A stretch of DNA of 64,000 bases from Actinomycetes bacterium (GCA_023460935.1 JAEWOI010000017.1:1-64000), one strand, 5' to 3'; counted from the stretch's first letter, positions 22,670 to 31,732 are shown. Program-made: numbers and translations. Notes: generated from the letters alone by a model not told the origin.

Positions 22670-24371
22670 GTGGTGGGCGGCGACGCTGGCGGTGGTCGTC
22701 GCGCTGGCCGGCTGTGCCACCGTGCCCACCAGCGGCCCCGTGCAGCACCACACGCCGGACGCCAGCGGCGTCGACACCGGCGTCCGGGTCGACCCGCTGC
22801 CCCCCGCGGACGGCGCCAGCCAGCTGCTGGTCGTGGAGGGCTTCCTGCACGCCATGGGTGTCTACCAGCCGGACTACGCCGTGGCGCGGCAGTACCTCAC
22901 CCCGGCAGCCAGCGCAGCCTGGCGCCCGGAGTCCGGCGTCCAGGTGTACAGCGACCTCTACCCGCCGAGTGAGTCCGACCAGACGGTGGTGCTGAACGCC
23001 CCGCTGACCGGCACGATCGACCCGTCCGGGCGGTACGAGCCGGCGTCGGGGCAGCTGCGCCACGACTTCGGGCTGGTGAAGGACTCCGCAGACCAGTGGC
23101 GGATCAGCAAGCCGCCGGACGGCCTGCTGGTGTCGCGCTACCTGTTCACCACGAGCTTCGTCGCGGCGAACCTGCACTTCACCGATTCCGGCGGCTCGGT
23201 GCTCGCGCCCGACCCGAGGTTCTTCGCCTCGGGCGAGCAGGCGCTGGCTGCAGCGGTACGGGCCCAGCTCGCCGGACCGTCCGCGTGGCTGCAACCGGCA
23301 GTGCGCAGGCTGGACACGACTGCGATCACCGTCGGCGCGCTGGCGCTTGACTCCTTCGGGGTGCTCGACGTGCCGCTTGGCCGGGCTGCAGAAGCGCTCA
23401 CCCTCGAGCAGCGCCGGATGGTGCTGGCCGAGCTCGCCTACACCATGACCGGGTTCAGCCAGGTGAACGCTGTGCGGGTGGTCGGCGCCGGCCAGGTCTG
23501 GCGCACCGACACCGGCGACACCGAGGTCAACCGCGACGCCTTCGGCGACCTCTCCGCGGCCAACGTCAACGCGCCGCGGGCCTTGTACCTGTTCCGTGAC
23601 GGGGAGTTGCAGAGGTCGAGGAACCCCAGCACCTGGAGCGACTTCGACACCGTCGACGTGGCGCTGTCGAAGGTGGACGGCTTCGCCGTCCGTGGTGACT
23701 TGCAGGAGGTGGCAGCGGTCACCTCCGGCGGCAGCCGGCTCGAGGTCGCCGTCCTCGGTGGCGGGAAGTCGCGGGTACGCCGAAGCGGCGGCGACCTGCT
23801 GCGGCCCGACTACGCGCGAAACGGTGAGCTGTGGTCGGCGACCACAGCGGGGCCGCGGACGCTCAAGGTCTACCGCGGCGATGCGAGCGTCGCAGTTGAC
23901 GCCTCCGGCCTGCCCGACCGGCCTCTCGTCGCAGCCAGGCTGTCGCCGGACGGCACTCGGCTCGCCCTGGTGCTGCGCCGCGGCGAGGGGACCGAGGTGG
24001 GGCTGGCCCTGGTGGAGCGCCGCGGGGAGTCCCAGGACATCGTGGTGTCGGGCTGGCGCCGGCTGGATGTGACGGTGGCAGCCGGGGTGCCCGCGGGCAC
24101 CGCCGTCGATCTCGGCTGGGTTTCCGAGGTGGAACTGGCCGTGCTGCAGACCGGCATGGCCGGCGACACCAGCGTGGTCCGGGTGCGGCAGGACGGGGCG
24201 GCAGCGGCCGACATCGGCCCCAGTGACGCGCCGGCGCTGACCCAGCTGGCAGTGGTCCCCGGCCGCCCGGCCGGTGTACTGGCGGCCGGCGGAGCGGCCT
24301 ACCGCTTCGACAACGAGTTCAACTGGAGCCTCTCGATCACCGGTGTGGACGCCCTGGCCTACTCCGGCTGA
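22653..24371 (+). CDS. lpqB: Lipoprotein LpqB
   Basis: LpqB is the conserved extracytoplasmic lipoprotein that modulates MtrB activity in actinobacteria. The 572-residue precursor has a lipobox LAG-Cys21 after a short hydrophobic signal. A GerMN domain covers about residues 170-290, and a C-terminal six- or seven-bladed propeller-like region follows, with motifs such as ARLSPDGTRLALVLRR. The start lies inside the end of mtrB (17-base overlap), confirming the mtrA-mtrB-lpqB operon. The order is the same as in mycobacteria and streptomycetes. Confidence 0.95.
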   Translation: MLRSARWWAATLAVVVALAGCATVPTSGPVQHHTPDASGVDTGVRVDPLPPADGASQLLVVEGFLHAMGVYQPDYAVARQYLTPAASAAWRPESGVQVYSDLYPPSESDQTVVLNAPLTGTIDPSGRYEPASGQLRHDFGLVKDSADQWRISKPPDGLLVSRYLFTTSFVAANLHFTDSGGSVLAPDPRFFASGEQALAAAVRAQLAGPSAWLQPAVRRLDTTAITVGALALDSFGVLDVPLGRAAEALTLEQRRMVLAELAYTMTGFSQVNAVRVVGAGQVWRTDTGDTEVNRDAFGDLSAANVNAPRALYLFRDGELQRSRNPSTWSDFDTVDVALSKVDGFAVRGDLQEVAAVTSGGSRLEVAVLGGGKSRVRRSGGDLLRPDYARNGELWSATTAGPRTLKVYRGDASVAVDASGLPDRPLVAARLSPDGTRLALVLRRGEGTEVGLALVERRGESQDIVVSGWRRLDVTVAAGVPAGTAVDLGWVSEVELAVLQTGMAGDTSVVRVRQDGAAAADIGPSDAPALTQLAVVPGRPAGVLAAGGAAYRFDNEFNWSLSITGVDALAYSG

Positions 24372-24420
24372 GCCTGTGGACGGCTGACCGCGGCGGCGCC
24401 GCGGTGCCCAAGCTGACGGC

Positions 24421-25095
24421 GTGCGGCCAAGGGATGCGCTGCTCGCCGGCGCGGAGCTCGTGCTCGGCGCACGCTGTGCCGGGTGCGGCGTGGCCGGTCC
24501 CGGTGCCTGCACCGCCTGCCGGGCCGCCGTGGTGGCGCAGCCGCCGAAGGTGGTGGCCGGCCTGGCCGGGCTGCCCGTGGTCGCAGCGGGTGTCTACGGC
24601 GACGAGCTGAGGCGGCTGCTGCTCGCAGCCAAGGAACGCAACGCGCTCGGCCTGCTGCCGCTGCTGGGCGGACGGCTCGCAGCAGCAGTGCTCCTGCTGG
24701 CCGAGGGCAGCGACGGCAAACTGGTCCTGTTGCCGGTGCCTTCGGCGAGTTCGGTGGTGGCCGCGCGCGGGGTCGACTTCACCGCTGCCCTTGCGCGTTC
24801 CGCGGTTCGGGCACTGGGCAGCAGCGGGGTGCGGGCCCGGGTCGCCCGCAGCCTGGTGCCGGTGCGCCGGCCGCGTGACCAGGCCGGACTGGATCGAGCG
24901 GCGCGGCTGGCGAACCTGGCCGGGGCGTTCCGGTGCCGTGGCCCCGCGCCGCGTGGCCGGGTGGTCGTGGTGGACGACATCGTCACCACCGGCGCGACCC
25001 TCGCCGAGGCGGTCCGCGCGTGCACTGCCGGCGGGTGGGAGGTGGCGGGCGCGGCCACGGTCGCCGCGACGACGCGCAGCAGGGGCGCCCGGTGA
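24421..25095 (+). CDS. ComF family phosphoribosyltransferase-like protein
   Basis: This 224-residue protein begins with a zinc-finger-like CxxC pair (Cys19, Cys22 and Cys30, Cys33 in CAGCGVAGPGACTAC) and ends with a phosphoribosyltransferase fold containing the PRPP loop VVVVDDIVTTGATLAEA. ComF homologues take part in DNA uptake in competent bacteria, but most actinobacterial copies have no proven role. GTG start at 24421. Its stop codon is embedded in the stem-loop at 25077-25113, so the hairpin encodes its last residues. It converges on glnK. Confidence 0.92.
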   Translation: MRPRDALLAGAELVLGARCAGCGVAGPGACTACRAAVVAQPPKVVAGLAGLPVVAAGVYGDELRRLLLAAKERNALGLLPLLGGRLAAAVLLLAEGSDGKLVLLPVPSASSVVAARGVDFTAALARSAVRALGSSGVRARVARSLVPVRRPRDQAGLDRAARLANLAGAFRCRGPAPRGRVVVVDDIVTTGATLAEAVRACTAGGWEVAGAATVAATTRSRGAR

Positions 25096-25113
25096 GACCG
25101 GACGCCCCTGCTG
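25077..25113. terminator. Bidirectional terminator between comF and glnK
   Basis: The arms cagcaggggcg (25077-25087) and cgcccctgctg (25103-25113) are exact complements, and the inner ccggt/accgg pairs again. The comF stop codon is in the loop. The hairpin ends 5 bases before the glnK stop, so it can serve both converging genes. Confidence 0.8.
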
Positions 25114-25117
25114 GAAG

Positions 25118-25456
25118 TCAGAGGGCTGTGGCACCAGCCTCTCCGGTGCGGACGCGCACCACCGTGTCGACCGGGATGATCCACACCTTGCCGTCACCGA
25201 CCTGGCCGGTGCGGGCGGCCTGGACGATCACGCCGGTGAGGGCCTCGGCCTCGGCGTCCTCGACCAGCACCTCCAGGCGGACCTTGGTGATGAAGTCGAT
25301 GGTGTACTCCTCGCCGCGGTAGACCTCGACGTGTCCGCGCTGGCGTCCGTAGCCGGACACCTCGCTGACCGTCATGCCGCCCACGCCGTGGCGCACCAGC
25401 GCCTTCTGGACCTGCTCCAGCATCTCGGGCTGGATGATGGCCGTGACCAACTTCAC
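25118..25456 (-). CDS. glnK: Nitrogen regulatory PII protein GlnK
   Basis: This is a trimeric PII signal protein that senses 2-oxoglutarate and ATP/ADP and gates AmtB. The 112-residue chain shows the T-loop with Tyr51 (RGEEYTIDFITK), the residue that is adenylylated in other actinobacteria, and the C-terminal signature TGQVGDGKVWIIPVDTVVRVRTG. The GTG start overlaps the amtB stop by 4 bases, so the two are made together. No glnD is in the window. Expression should follow the operator array upstream of amtB. Confidence 0.97.
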   Translation of the reverse strand: MKLVTAIIQPEMLEQVQKALVRHGVGGMTVSEVSGYGRQRGHVEVYRGEEYTIDFITKVRLEVLVEDAEAEALTGVIVQAARTGQVGDGKVWIIPVDTVVRVRTGEAGATAL

Positions 25457-26817
25457 TTTGCTGCTCCTGTCGTTTCAGTGGTGGGCAGGTCGTCCTTGCT
25501 GAGTACCAGGGTGCGCTGCACCTTGTTGGTGTAGTACACCGGGCTCAGGTCGTAGCCGGCCTCGGAGTGCTCGGCCAGGTCGATCCCGCTGAGCTCCTCG
25601 GAGGCGCTGACCCGCCAGCCGATCGTGTACTTGATGGCCAGGGCGATCAGGTAGGTGACCACGAAGGAGAAGGCCATCACTGCGAAGGCGCCGATCGCCT
25701 GCTTCACCAGCTGGTCGAACCCGCCGCCGAAGAAGAGCCCCGCGGTGGCCGGGTCGGCCGGGTCACCGGAGGTGGCCGGGTCGGCGAGGAAGCCGATCAG
25801 CAGGGTGCCGACGAGGCCGCCGACCAGGTGCACCCCGACCACGTCGAGGGAGTCGTCGTAGCCGAAGCGGTACTTCAGGCCGACTGCGTAGGCGCAGGCC
25901 ACGCCGGCCAGGAGCCCGACCACCAGGGCGCCCATCGGGCTGACCGCGCCCGCGGCGGGAGTGATCCCCACCAGGCCGGCGACGATGCCGGAGGCTGCGC
26001 CGAGGGACGTAGCGTGGCCGTCGCGGAACCGTTCCACCACCAGCCAGCCGAGCATCGCCGCAGCCGTGGCGGCGAGGGTGTTGACCCAGGCCAAGCTGGC
26101 GAGCCCGTTGGCTGCCACGGCCGAGCCGGCGTTGAAGCCGAACCAACCGAACCACAGCAGGGCCGCGCCGAGCATCACCAGGGTCATGTTGTGCGGCCGC
26201 ATCGGCTTGGTGCCGAACCCGATCCGCGGGCCGACCACCAGGGCCAGGGCCAGCGCGGCGGTGCCGGCGTTGATGTGGATCGCTGTGCCGCCGGCGAAGT
26301 CGATCGCCCCGACGACGTTCGCGATCCAGCCGCCGACCACCCCGGTGTCCTCGTTGCTGAACGCGAACACCCAGTGGGCCGCGGGGAAGTAGACCAGCGT
26401 GCCCCACAGCACCGCGAACAGCGTCCACGCGCCGAAGGAGGCCCGGTCGGCGATCGCGCCCGAGACCAGCGCGACCGTGATGATCGCGAAGCAGGCCTGG
26501 AAGGCGACGAAGGCCAGAGCCGGGTAGGAGGCCTCGGGGTCGTTCACCAGCAGGCTCTGCAGGCCGGCGAACTCGAACGGGTTGCCGATGATCCCCAGCC
26601 CGCCCACCGAGTTGCCGAAGGCCAGGCTGTAGCCGAACAGCACCCACAGGACACCGATGACCCCCATCGAGATGAAGCTCATCATCATCATGTTCAGGAC
26701 ACCCTTCGCCCTGACCATGCCACCGTAGAAGAGCGCGAGACCGGGGGTCATCAGCAGCACCAGTGCGGCGCTGATGAGGATCCAGGCGGTGTCGCCGGAG
26801 TTGAGTTCCAGAATCAT
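25453..26817 (-). CDS. amtB: Ammonium transporter AmtB
   Basis: AmtB is a trimeric ammonium channel of the cytoplasmic membrane. The 454-residue protein has about 11 hydrophobic helices and the family segments DTAWILISAALVLLMTPGLALFYGG (given here in outline), FAGGTAIHINAGTAAL and GGLVGTLLIGFLAD. The pore histidines are in the IHINAG and VHLVGG motifs. ATG at 26817 has no clear Shine-Dalgarno sequence. Six GTTAC-like half-sites lie 24-82 bases upstream, pointing to nitrogen or phosphate control. It is co-translated with glnK. Confidence 0.97.
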   Translation of the reverse strand: MILELNSGDTAWILISAALVLLMTPGLALFYGGMVRAKGVLNMMMMSFISMGVIGVLWVLFGYSLAFGNSVGGLGIIGNPFEFAGLQSLLVNDPEASYPALAFVAFQACFAIITVALVSGAIADRASFGAWTLFAVLWGTLVYFPAAHWVFAFSNEDTGVVGGWIANVVGAIDFAGGTAIHINAGTAALALALVVGPRIGFGTKPMRPHNMTLVMLGAALLWFGWFGFNAGSAVAANGLASLAWVNTLAATAAAMLGWLVVERFRDGHATSLGAASGIVAGLVGITPAAGAVSPMGALVVGLLAGVACAYAVGLKYRFGYDDSLDVVGVHLVGGLVGTLLIGFLADPATSGDPADPATAGLFFGGGFDQLVKQAIGAFAVMAFSFVVTYLIALAIKYTIGWRVSASEELSGIDLAEHSEAGYDLSPVYYTNKVQRTLVLSKDDLPTTETTGAAK

Positions 26818-26840
26818 GGCGACAAGGCTGGCGGCCCGCT

Positions 26841-26899
26841 GTTACGCCCGGGTTCTCCCGGTGTTACGCCCCGGTTAGCCCGCGTTACATCCTTGTTTC
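26841..26899 (-). promoter_or_regulatory. Six-site GlnR/PhoP-like operator array upstream of amtB
   Basis: On the plus strand, half-sites GTTAC, GTTCT, GTTAC, GTTAG, GTTAC and GTTTC start at 26841, 26852, 26863, 26874, 26884 and 26895: steps of 11, 11, 11, 10 and 11 bases. Read on the amtB strand they are GAAAC, GTAAC, CTAAC, GTAAC, AGAAC and GTAAC. This matches the gTnAc-n6-GaAAc style of GlnR boxes. PHO boxes bound by PhoP also have an 11-base step, so the protein is uncertain. The array is 24 bases from the amtB ATG. Confidence 0.75.
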
Positions 26900-27080
26900 G
26901 CGGGGCCGGGGGACGCCGTAACTGGCCGGTGGTTCGGCTGGTAAAGCGACACCGCCCCGACTAGGTTGGGGCCATGGCACCACGGCCGTCTTCCAGCCTT
27001 CCCGGGCTGGGAGCCGGGCTGGTGCCAGTACTGTCTGCGCTAGCCCGACAAGGGTTGGCGGTTCGACCAAGGAGGTAGAC

Positions 27081-27707
27081 ATGGACGTCCTGGTGACTGG
27101 CCGGCACTGCCAGATCCCCGATGAATTCCGCGCGCGGGTCGAGGAGAAGATCGCCTCGATCGAGAAGCTCAAGGACCGGGTGATCCGAGTAGAGGTGCAG
27201 GTGTCTGCCTATGGGTACAAACGCCAGCCCGACCAGTCCACGCGGGTGGAGATCACCCTGCGCAGCCGCGGACCCGTGGTCCGCGCCGAGGCGTCCGCAG
27301 ACGACAAGAACGTGGCCTTCGACCACGCGCTCGACCGGCTCAAGTCCCAGCTGCGGCGCGCTTCCGACCGCCGCAAGACCCACCGCGGGCTGCGGGGCTC
27401 CAGCCCGCTCACCGAGGTGGCCGGAGCCGAGCAGCAGGAGCAGGGCGAGGAACTGCGTCCGGAGATCCGCAAGATCGCCGGGCTCGAGATCCAGGGCGAC
27501 GGCCCGCTCGTGGTGCGGGAGAAGTACTTCGACGCCACCCCGCTCAGCCTGGCCCAGGCGCTGGACGAGATGGAGCTGGTCGGCCACGACTTCTTCCTCT
27601 ACGTCGATGCCGACACCGGCGCCCCGAGCGCCGTGTACCGCCGCAAGGCCTACGACTACGGCGTGATCCACCTGTCGGTCGACCAGGCCGAGGAGGCCAC
27701 CGCCTGA
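27081..27707 (+). CDS. hpf: Ribosome hibernation promoting factor, long form
   Basis: Long HPF binds the 30S decoding region and pairs ribosomes into inactive 100S dimers. The 208-residue protein has the N-terminal HPF/YfiA domain (MDVLVTGRHCQIPDEFR to about residue 105), a charged linker, and the C-terminal dimerisation domain with VREKYFDATPLSLAQALDEM in outline and VYRRKAYDYGVIHL. An aaggaggt box lies 8 bases before the ATG. A family B palindrome follows 7 bases after the stop. In many actinobacteria this gene sits between comF and secA; here four transport and repair blocks separate it from secA. Confidence 0.96.
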   Translation: MDVLVTGRHCQIPDEFRARVEEKIASIEKLKDRVIRVEVQVSAYGYKRQPDQSTRVEITLRSRGPVVRAEASADDKNVAFDHALDRLKSQLRRASDRRKTHRGLRGSSPLTEVAGAEQQEQGEELRPEIRKIAGLEIQGDGPLVVREKYFDATPLSLAQALDEMELVGHDFFLYVDADTGAPSAVYRRKAYDYGVIHLSVDQAEEATA

Positions 27708-27713
27708 TCTTGA

Positions 27714-27765
27714 CCGCAAGCTGTGAGTTGGCCGCCGATCCCGGCGCCTGACTCACAGCTTGCGG
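27714..27765. repeat. 15-bp-arm palindrome, family B copy 2 (between convergent genes)
   Basis: Arms 27714-27728 and 27751-27765 are exact complements. The inside pairs further, with one bulge. The outer caagctgtgagttggcc is shared with 5342-5387. It lies 6 bases after hpf and 31 bases from the stop of the convergent siderophore-interacting gene, and gttt follows. Confidence 0.85.
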
Positions 27766-27795
27766 CGTTTCGGGGCCAGCGGCGCCCCGGCACGG

Positions 27796-28653
27796 TCAGC
27801 CGCGGGCGGCGTGGCCCTCGCGCCAGTAACCCATGTAGGCGGCGTTGCCGCGGCCGTAGCCGGCGGGCGCGAGACGCTTGCGCAGCCGGTTGACCCAGCC
27901 GACCTCCCCGGCGATCCAGGCGTAGCGGTCCTGGTCGGCGCCGTCGGCCTCCTCCCAGAGCTCCGGGTCGAGCTCGGTGGGGGAGTCTGGGCTCGCCGGG
28001 CTGTCGAACAGCACCCGCTCGGCTGCACTGCCCACTGCCGCGCCCGCTGGCCGGACCGCCCAGTCGACCCGCACCCTGGCCGGGGACGGCAGCGGCAGCC
28101 GGTCGGAGTCGTGCGGCACCTCGACCACCACCTGGCAGGTCTGGTCCGCCTCCAGCACGGCGAGGATGTTGCGGATCGCCGGCAGGGCGGTCTCGTCGCC
28201 CACGCACAGCAGCCGGCGGGCACGGCCCGGACGCCAGGCCAGGCCGTCGGCCGACCCGCCGCCCGCAGGAGCGACCAGCAGCAGCCGGTCGCCCGGGACG
28301 GCGTCCAGCGCGAACCGGCTCAACGGACCGGTGTCGCCGTGCACGGCGAAGTCGATGTCGAGCTCGCCGGCCTCGGGGCGGTGGCCGGCGACGGTGTAGG
28401 TGCGCATCGGCGGCCGGGTCTCCTCCGGCTGCTGGACCCACCACTGGTACCAGCCGGCCTGAGCCCAGGCTTCCGACGGCTCGGCGGGCAGGCCGGCCAG
28501 CTGCCCGGCATCGGGCAACAGCAGCTTCACCCGCTGGTCGACGCCGGCCCACGCCAGCTCGGCGAGTTCCGGAGCGGCCAGGGTGAGCCGGCGGAAGGTG
28601 GCCGACAGCTGTTCGGTCGCTGCCACCGAGACCACGAACAGTCGGTAGCTCAC
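27796..28653 (-). CDS. Siderophore-interacting protein (FAD-dependent ferric-siderophore reductase)
   Basis: This protein predictably reduces imported ferric siderophores in the cytoplasm to release iron. The 285-residue protein has a ferredoxin-reductase-like FAD domain (MRTYTVAGHRPEAGELDIDF, about residues 80-100; HGDTGPLSRFALDAVPGD) and a C-terminal NAD(P)H-binding part with LCVGDETALPAIRNIL. The GTG start overlaps the permease stop by 4 bases (GTGA). It is the last gene of the iron operon, so it should be induced by iron shortage. Confidence 0.93.
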   Translation of the reverse strand: MSYRLFVVSVAATEQLSATFRRLTLAAPELAELAWAGVDQRVKLLLPDAGQLAGLPAEPSEAWAQAGWYQWWVQQPEETRPPMRTYTVAGHRPEAGELDIDFAVHGDTGPLSRFALDAVPGDRLLLVAPAGGGSADGLAWRPGRARRLLCVGDETALPAIRNILAVLEADQTCQVVVEVPHDSDRLPLPSPARVRVDWAVRPAGAAVGSAAERVLFDSPASPDSPTELDPELWEEADGADQDRYAWIAGEVGWVNRLRKRLAPAGYGRGNAAYMGYWREGHAARG

Positions 28654-30746
28654 TGCGACCTCACCCTGGTGAGCAACCAGAGGAAGTACGGCGCACCGAT
28701 CAGGGCCGTCACCAGCCCGGCCGGCAACTGGCTCGGCGCGATCACCGTCCGGCCCACGGTGTCTGCGGCGACGACCAGCAGCCCGCCGAGCAGCGCGCTG
28801 AGGACGAGCAGCCGGCCGTGGGCCCTGCCGATGAGCAGGCGTGCGGCGTGCGGCGCCACCAGCCCGACGAAGGAGATCACGCCGATCGCGGCGGTGGCGG
28901 TGGCGGTCAGGACGACCGCGACCCCCAGGGCGAGCGCCCGGGTGCGGACGGTGTCCACGCTGAGCAGTCGCGGCGTGTCCTCGTCCACGGCCAGGAGGTC
29001 GAGCTCTGCGTGGGTGGCCCGAAGCGTCACCACCGCCACCAGCAGGCAGACCACGAGCGGCAGCAGGTGGTCCCAGCGGGCGCCGTAGGTGGAACCGCCG
29101 AGCCAAGTGATCGCCTTCGCCTGGTTCCAAGGGTCGGTGCGGACGATCAGGGCAGAGGTGATCGCTCCGGCGGCCGCAGCGATCCCTATCCCCACCAGGA
29201 CGACCCTCGACTCGTGCAACCCGTGGCGCATCGTCAGCCCGTACAGCAGGGCCGCTGCGATACCCGCACCGAGCGCAGCACCGCCGGCGACGACCACCCA
29301 GGGCGCCTGCGGCACGCTGATCAGCGTTGCCACGGCGCCCAGGCCGGCCCCGGCGGAGACCCCGAGGACACTGGGGTCGGCCAGAGCGTTGCGGGTCACC
29401 CCCTGGACGAGGGCGCCGGCCACTGCCAGCGCCGCGCCGGCCAGCAGAGCCGTGGCCACCCGCGGGGAGCGCGCATCCAGGATGAAGGTGATCCGCCGCG
29501 ATGCACGCCCGGACAGCCAGTTCGCCACGTCGCCGAACAACAGCGTGGAGTCGCCCACCAGCAGGGCTGTGGCGGCCAGCGCAGCGACCACCACCGCGAT
29601 GCCGGCGATCAGTACCGCCGGGTGCCGCCGTCCCCAGCCGAGGCTGATCCGGAGCGCCTCGACCGCAGCCGGTCCGCCGGGGCTGAGCCGGTGCGCTGCC
29701 ACGGCGAGGAAGATGCCGCCGACGACCGTCGTCACGACGCCGGTGGGCACCTCCACGCCTTCCAGCGGACCGAACAGCAGCCGCAGCCCGACGTCTGAGC
29801 CCAGAACCACCAGCACGCCCGCGACCGCGCTCACCGGGATGCGCCAGGCGTGGCGCTGCAGCGGCGGCACCTTCGATGCGGCCAGCGCCACCAGTGCCGG
29901 GGCGCAGAGGCCGACGAAGCCGAGCGGGCCGGCGATGGTCACCGCCGCTGCGCTGAGCAGCACCGCCGCGACAGCGAGCGCGAGCCGGTTGGCGCCCACG
30001 CGGACGCCGAGGCCGCGGGCCACGTCCTCGCCGAGGGCGAGCAGGTCGAGGTTGCGGGCGAGCAGCAGGGCAGCGGCCAGGCCGAGCACGATCGCGGGCA
30101 TCACCTGCAGCACCCCGTCGAGGCCGCGCTGGTTGAGCGAGCCCGCCCCCCAGGCGAACAGGCCGCGGGTGGCCTGCAGCTGGGCGTTGAGCAGCATCAT
30201 CGAAGCTGTGACGCTGTGCAGGCCCATCGCGAGCACGGTGCCGGCGAGCACCAGCCGCAGCGGGGAACCGGCTCCTCGCGTGAGCCCGAACAGGAGGGCG
30301 GCGGCGGCGAGGCCGCCGGCGAAGGCGATGCCGACCCCGCCCAGGGCGGGGATAGCCACCGGGAAGACGGCGGCCAGCACCAGCGCCAGGTGGGCGCCGG
30401 AGTTGATCGCCAGGGTGTCGGGGGAGGCCAGCGGGTTGCGGGCCAGTCCCTGCAGTACGCAGCCGGCGGCGCCCAGCGCCGTGCCCACGGCCAGCGCGGC
30501 CGCGAGCCGCGGCCACCGCGAGGAGATCACGACCAGCGCGTCGCCGTCCGCGCCCTGGCCGAGCACCAGCCGAAGCAGGTCGCCGGCGTCGACCGCTGCG
30601 GTGCCCTGGGTGAGGTGGACGGCGGCGAGGCCGGCCACTCCCGCCAGCAGCACCCCCACCAGGAGCCAGGCTCCGGGCAGGCCGCGTGGGCGCCCGGCCG
30701 GGGCGGCGGGAGCCAGCCCGGCCGGTGCGCCAGCGGTGATCGTCAC
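28650..30746 (-). CDS. Iron-siderophore ABC permease, two FecCD domains fused (FhuB-like)
   Basis: This is the membrane channel of a ferric-siderophore importer. The 698-residue chain contains two complete FecCD permease domains in tandem (about 30-350 and 365-698). Each has roughly 8-10 hydrophobic helices and the loop that docks the ATPase, seen as GxxRNPLASPDTLA in the first half and GVTRNALADPSVLG in the second. Most such systems use two separate genes, and fusion is known for FhuB. The GTG start at 30746 overlaps the stop of the binding-protein gene by 4 bases, and the end overlaps the reductase gene in the same way. Confidence 0.94.
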   Translation of the reverse strand: MTITAGAPAGLAPAAPAGRPRGLPGAWLLVGVLLAGVAGLAAVHLTQGTAAVDAGDLLRLVLGQGADGDALVVISSRWPRLAAALAVGTALGAAGCVLQGLARNPLASPDTLAINSGAHLALVLAAVFPVAIPALGGVGIAFAGGLAAAALLFGLTRGAGSPLRLVLAGTVLAMGLHSVTASMMLLNAQLQATRGLFAWGAGSLNQRGLDGVLQVMPAIVLGLAAALLLARNLDLLALGEDVARGLGVRVGANRLALAVAAVLLSAAAVTIAGPLGFVGLCAPALVALAASKVPPLQRHAWRIPVSAVAGVLVVLGSDVGLRLLFGPLEGVEVPTGVVTTVVGGIFLAVAAHRLSPGGPAAVEALRISLGWGRRHPAVLIAGIAVVVAALAATALLVGDSTLLFGDVANWLSGRASRRITFILDARSPRVATALLAGAALAVAGALVQGVTRNALADPSVLGVSAGAGLGAVATLISVPQAPWVVVAGGAALGAGIAAALLYGLTMRHGLHESRVVLVGIGIAAAAGAITSALIVRTDPWNQAKAITWLGGSTYGARWDHLLPLVVCLLVAVVTLRATHAELDLLAVDEDTPRLLSVDTVRTRALALGVAVVLTATATAAIGVISFVGLVAPHAARLLIGRAHGRLLVLSALLGGLLVVAADTVGRTVIAPSQLPAGLVTALIGAPYFLWLLTRVRSQ

Positions 30747-31732
30747 TTGCCGACGGCGCCCACGATGTCGGCGAGCCACTGCTCGGCCGAGGCCGGGCCG
30801 CCGTAGATCCAGATCCCGACGCCCATGCGGTGCACCCGCTCGCCCTTCACGAAGTCCAGCGACTGCCACAGCTTGTTGCCGGCCAGGTCCGCCAGCGGGT
30901 CGTCGGTGTCGGAGTTGCCCCAGTAGCCGAACTCGGTGCCCTCGGGCAGCTTGGTCAGCCCTTCCAGGTCCAGCGTGGACAGGCCCCAGCCCTCGTCACC
31001 GGGCTCGGTCCAGGCCGGCGTGAGGCCGATCTCGGTGGCCCAGGCGATCGCCTGCGACCCGGGTCCGTGCATGCGCAGGGAGAACGAGTTGCCCTCGGCG
31101 TAGATGTAGGACAGCGTGAACGGGGCCCCGGCCTTGCCGGCGTCGGCGAGCTGCTGCCTGGCCGTGGCCACAGCAGCGTCCAGGTCGGCCAGTGCCGCCT
31201 CGGCCTCGGCCTGCTTGCCCAACAGTTGCGCGGTCAGGTTGAAGTTGTCCTTCATCAGCTCGATGGGCCGCTTGGCGTCCGCCCCGGTGAGCAGCACGAC
31301 GGGGGCGATCTCCTCCATCTGCTCCATCGCCGAATCCGGCACCGAGCCGAGCACGCCGATGATCAGGTCGGGGTCGGCGGCTGCGACCGACTCCAGGCTG
31401 GGCTCGGTGCGGGTGCCGACGTCGATCGGGTCACCGGTCAGCGGTGCTGCCGTCACCCACGATGCGTAGCCCTTCACGTCTGCCACGCCCACCGGCTGCA
31501 CGCCGAGGGTGACCACGTCCTCTGTCGTGTTCCACTCCAGCGAGACCACGCGGGTGGCCGGCGCGTCCAGGGTCACCTGCTTGCCGCGGCCGTCGGTGAC
31601 CGTGATCGGGCCCGCAGCCGGGCTGGTGGAGCTCTCCGTGGCGGGCGCGGCCGGCGCCTCGGTGGTGCCGCAGCCGGCGAGGGCAGCCAGCGGCACGGCC
31701 AGCAGGGCGGTCAGGAGTTGGCGGGAACGCAT
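30743..31732 (-). CDS. Iron-siderophore substrate-binding lipoprotein
   Basis: This is the extracytoplasmic receptor of the importer. The 329-residue precursor has the lipobox LAG-Cys21, a threonine/alanine linker, and a FecB-type periplasmic-binding fold with ATRVVSLEWNTTEDVVTLGVQPVG (in outline) and PDLIIGVLGS. The arrangement around residue 60-140 suits a catecholate or hydroxamate siderophore, but the ligand cannot be read from the sequence. Its 5' end overlaps the ATPase gene by 22 bases, and its 3' end overlaps the permease gene by 4. Confidence 0.93.
   Translation of the reverse strand: MRSRQLLTALLAVPLAALAGCGTTEAPAAPATESSTSPAAGPITVTDGRGKQVTLDAPATRVVSLEWNTTEDVVTLGVQPVGVADVKGYASWVTAAPLTGDPIDVGTRTEPSLESVAAADPDLIIGVLGSVPDSAMEQMEEIAPVVLLTGADAKRPIELMKDNFNLTAQLLGKQAEAEAALADLDAAVATARQQLADAGKAGAPFTLSYIYAEGNSFSLRMHGPGSQAIAWATEIGLTPAWTEPGDEGWGLSTLDLEGLTKLPEGTEFGYWGNSDTDDPLADLAGNKLWQSLDFVKGERVHRMGVGIWIYGGPASAEQWLADIVGAVGK

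Noticed and set aside
27796..30516. A single long fusion of the siderophore-interacting protein with upstream sequence
   Set aside because: The upstream part is the permease gene read in another frame. The true start is the GTG at 28653 in a GTGA overlap.
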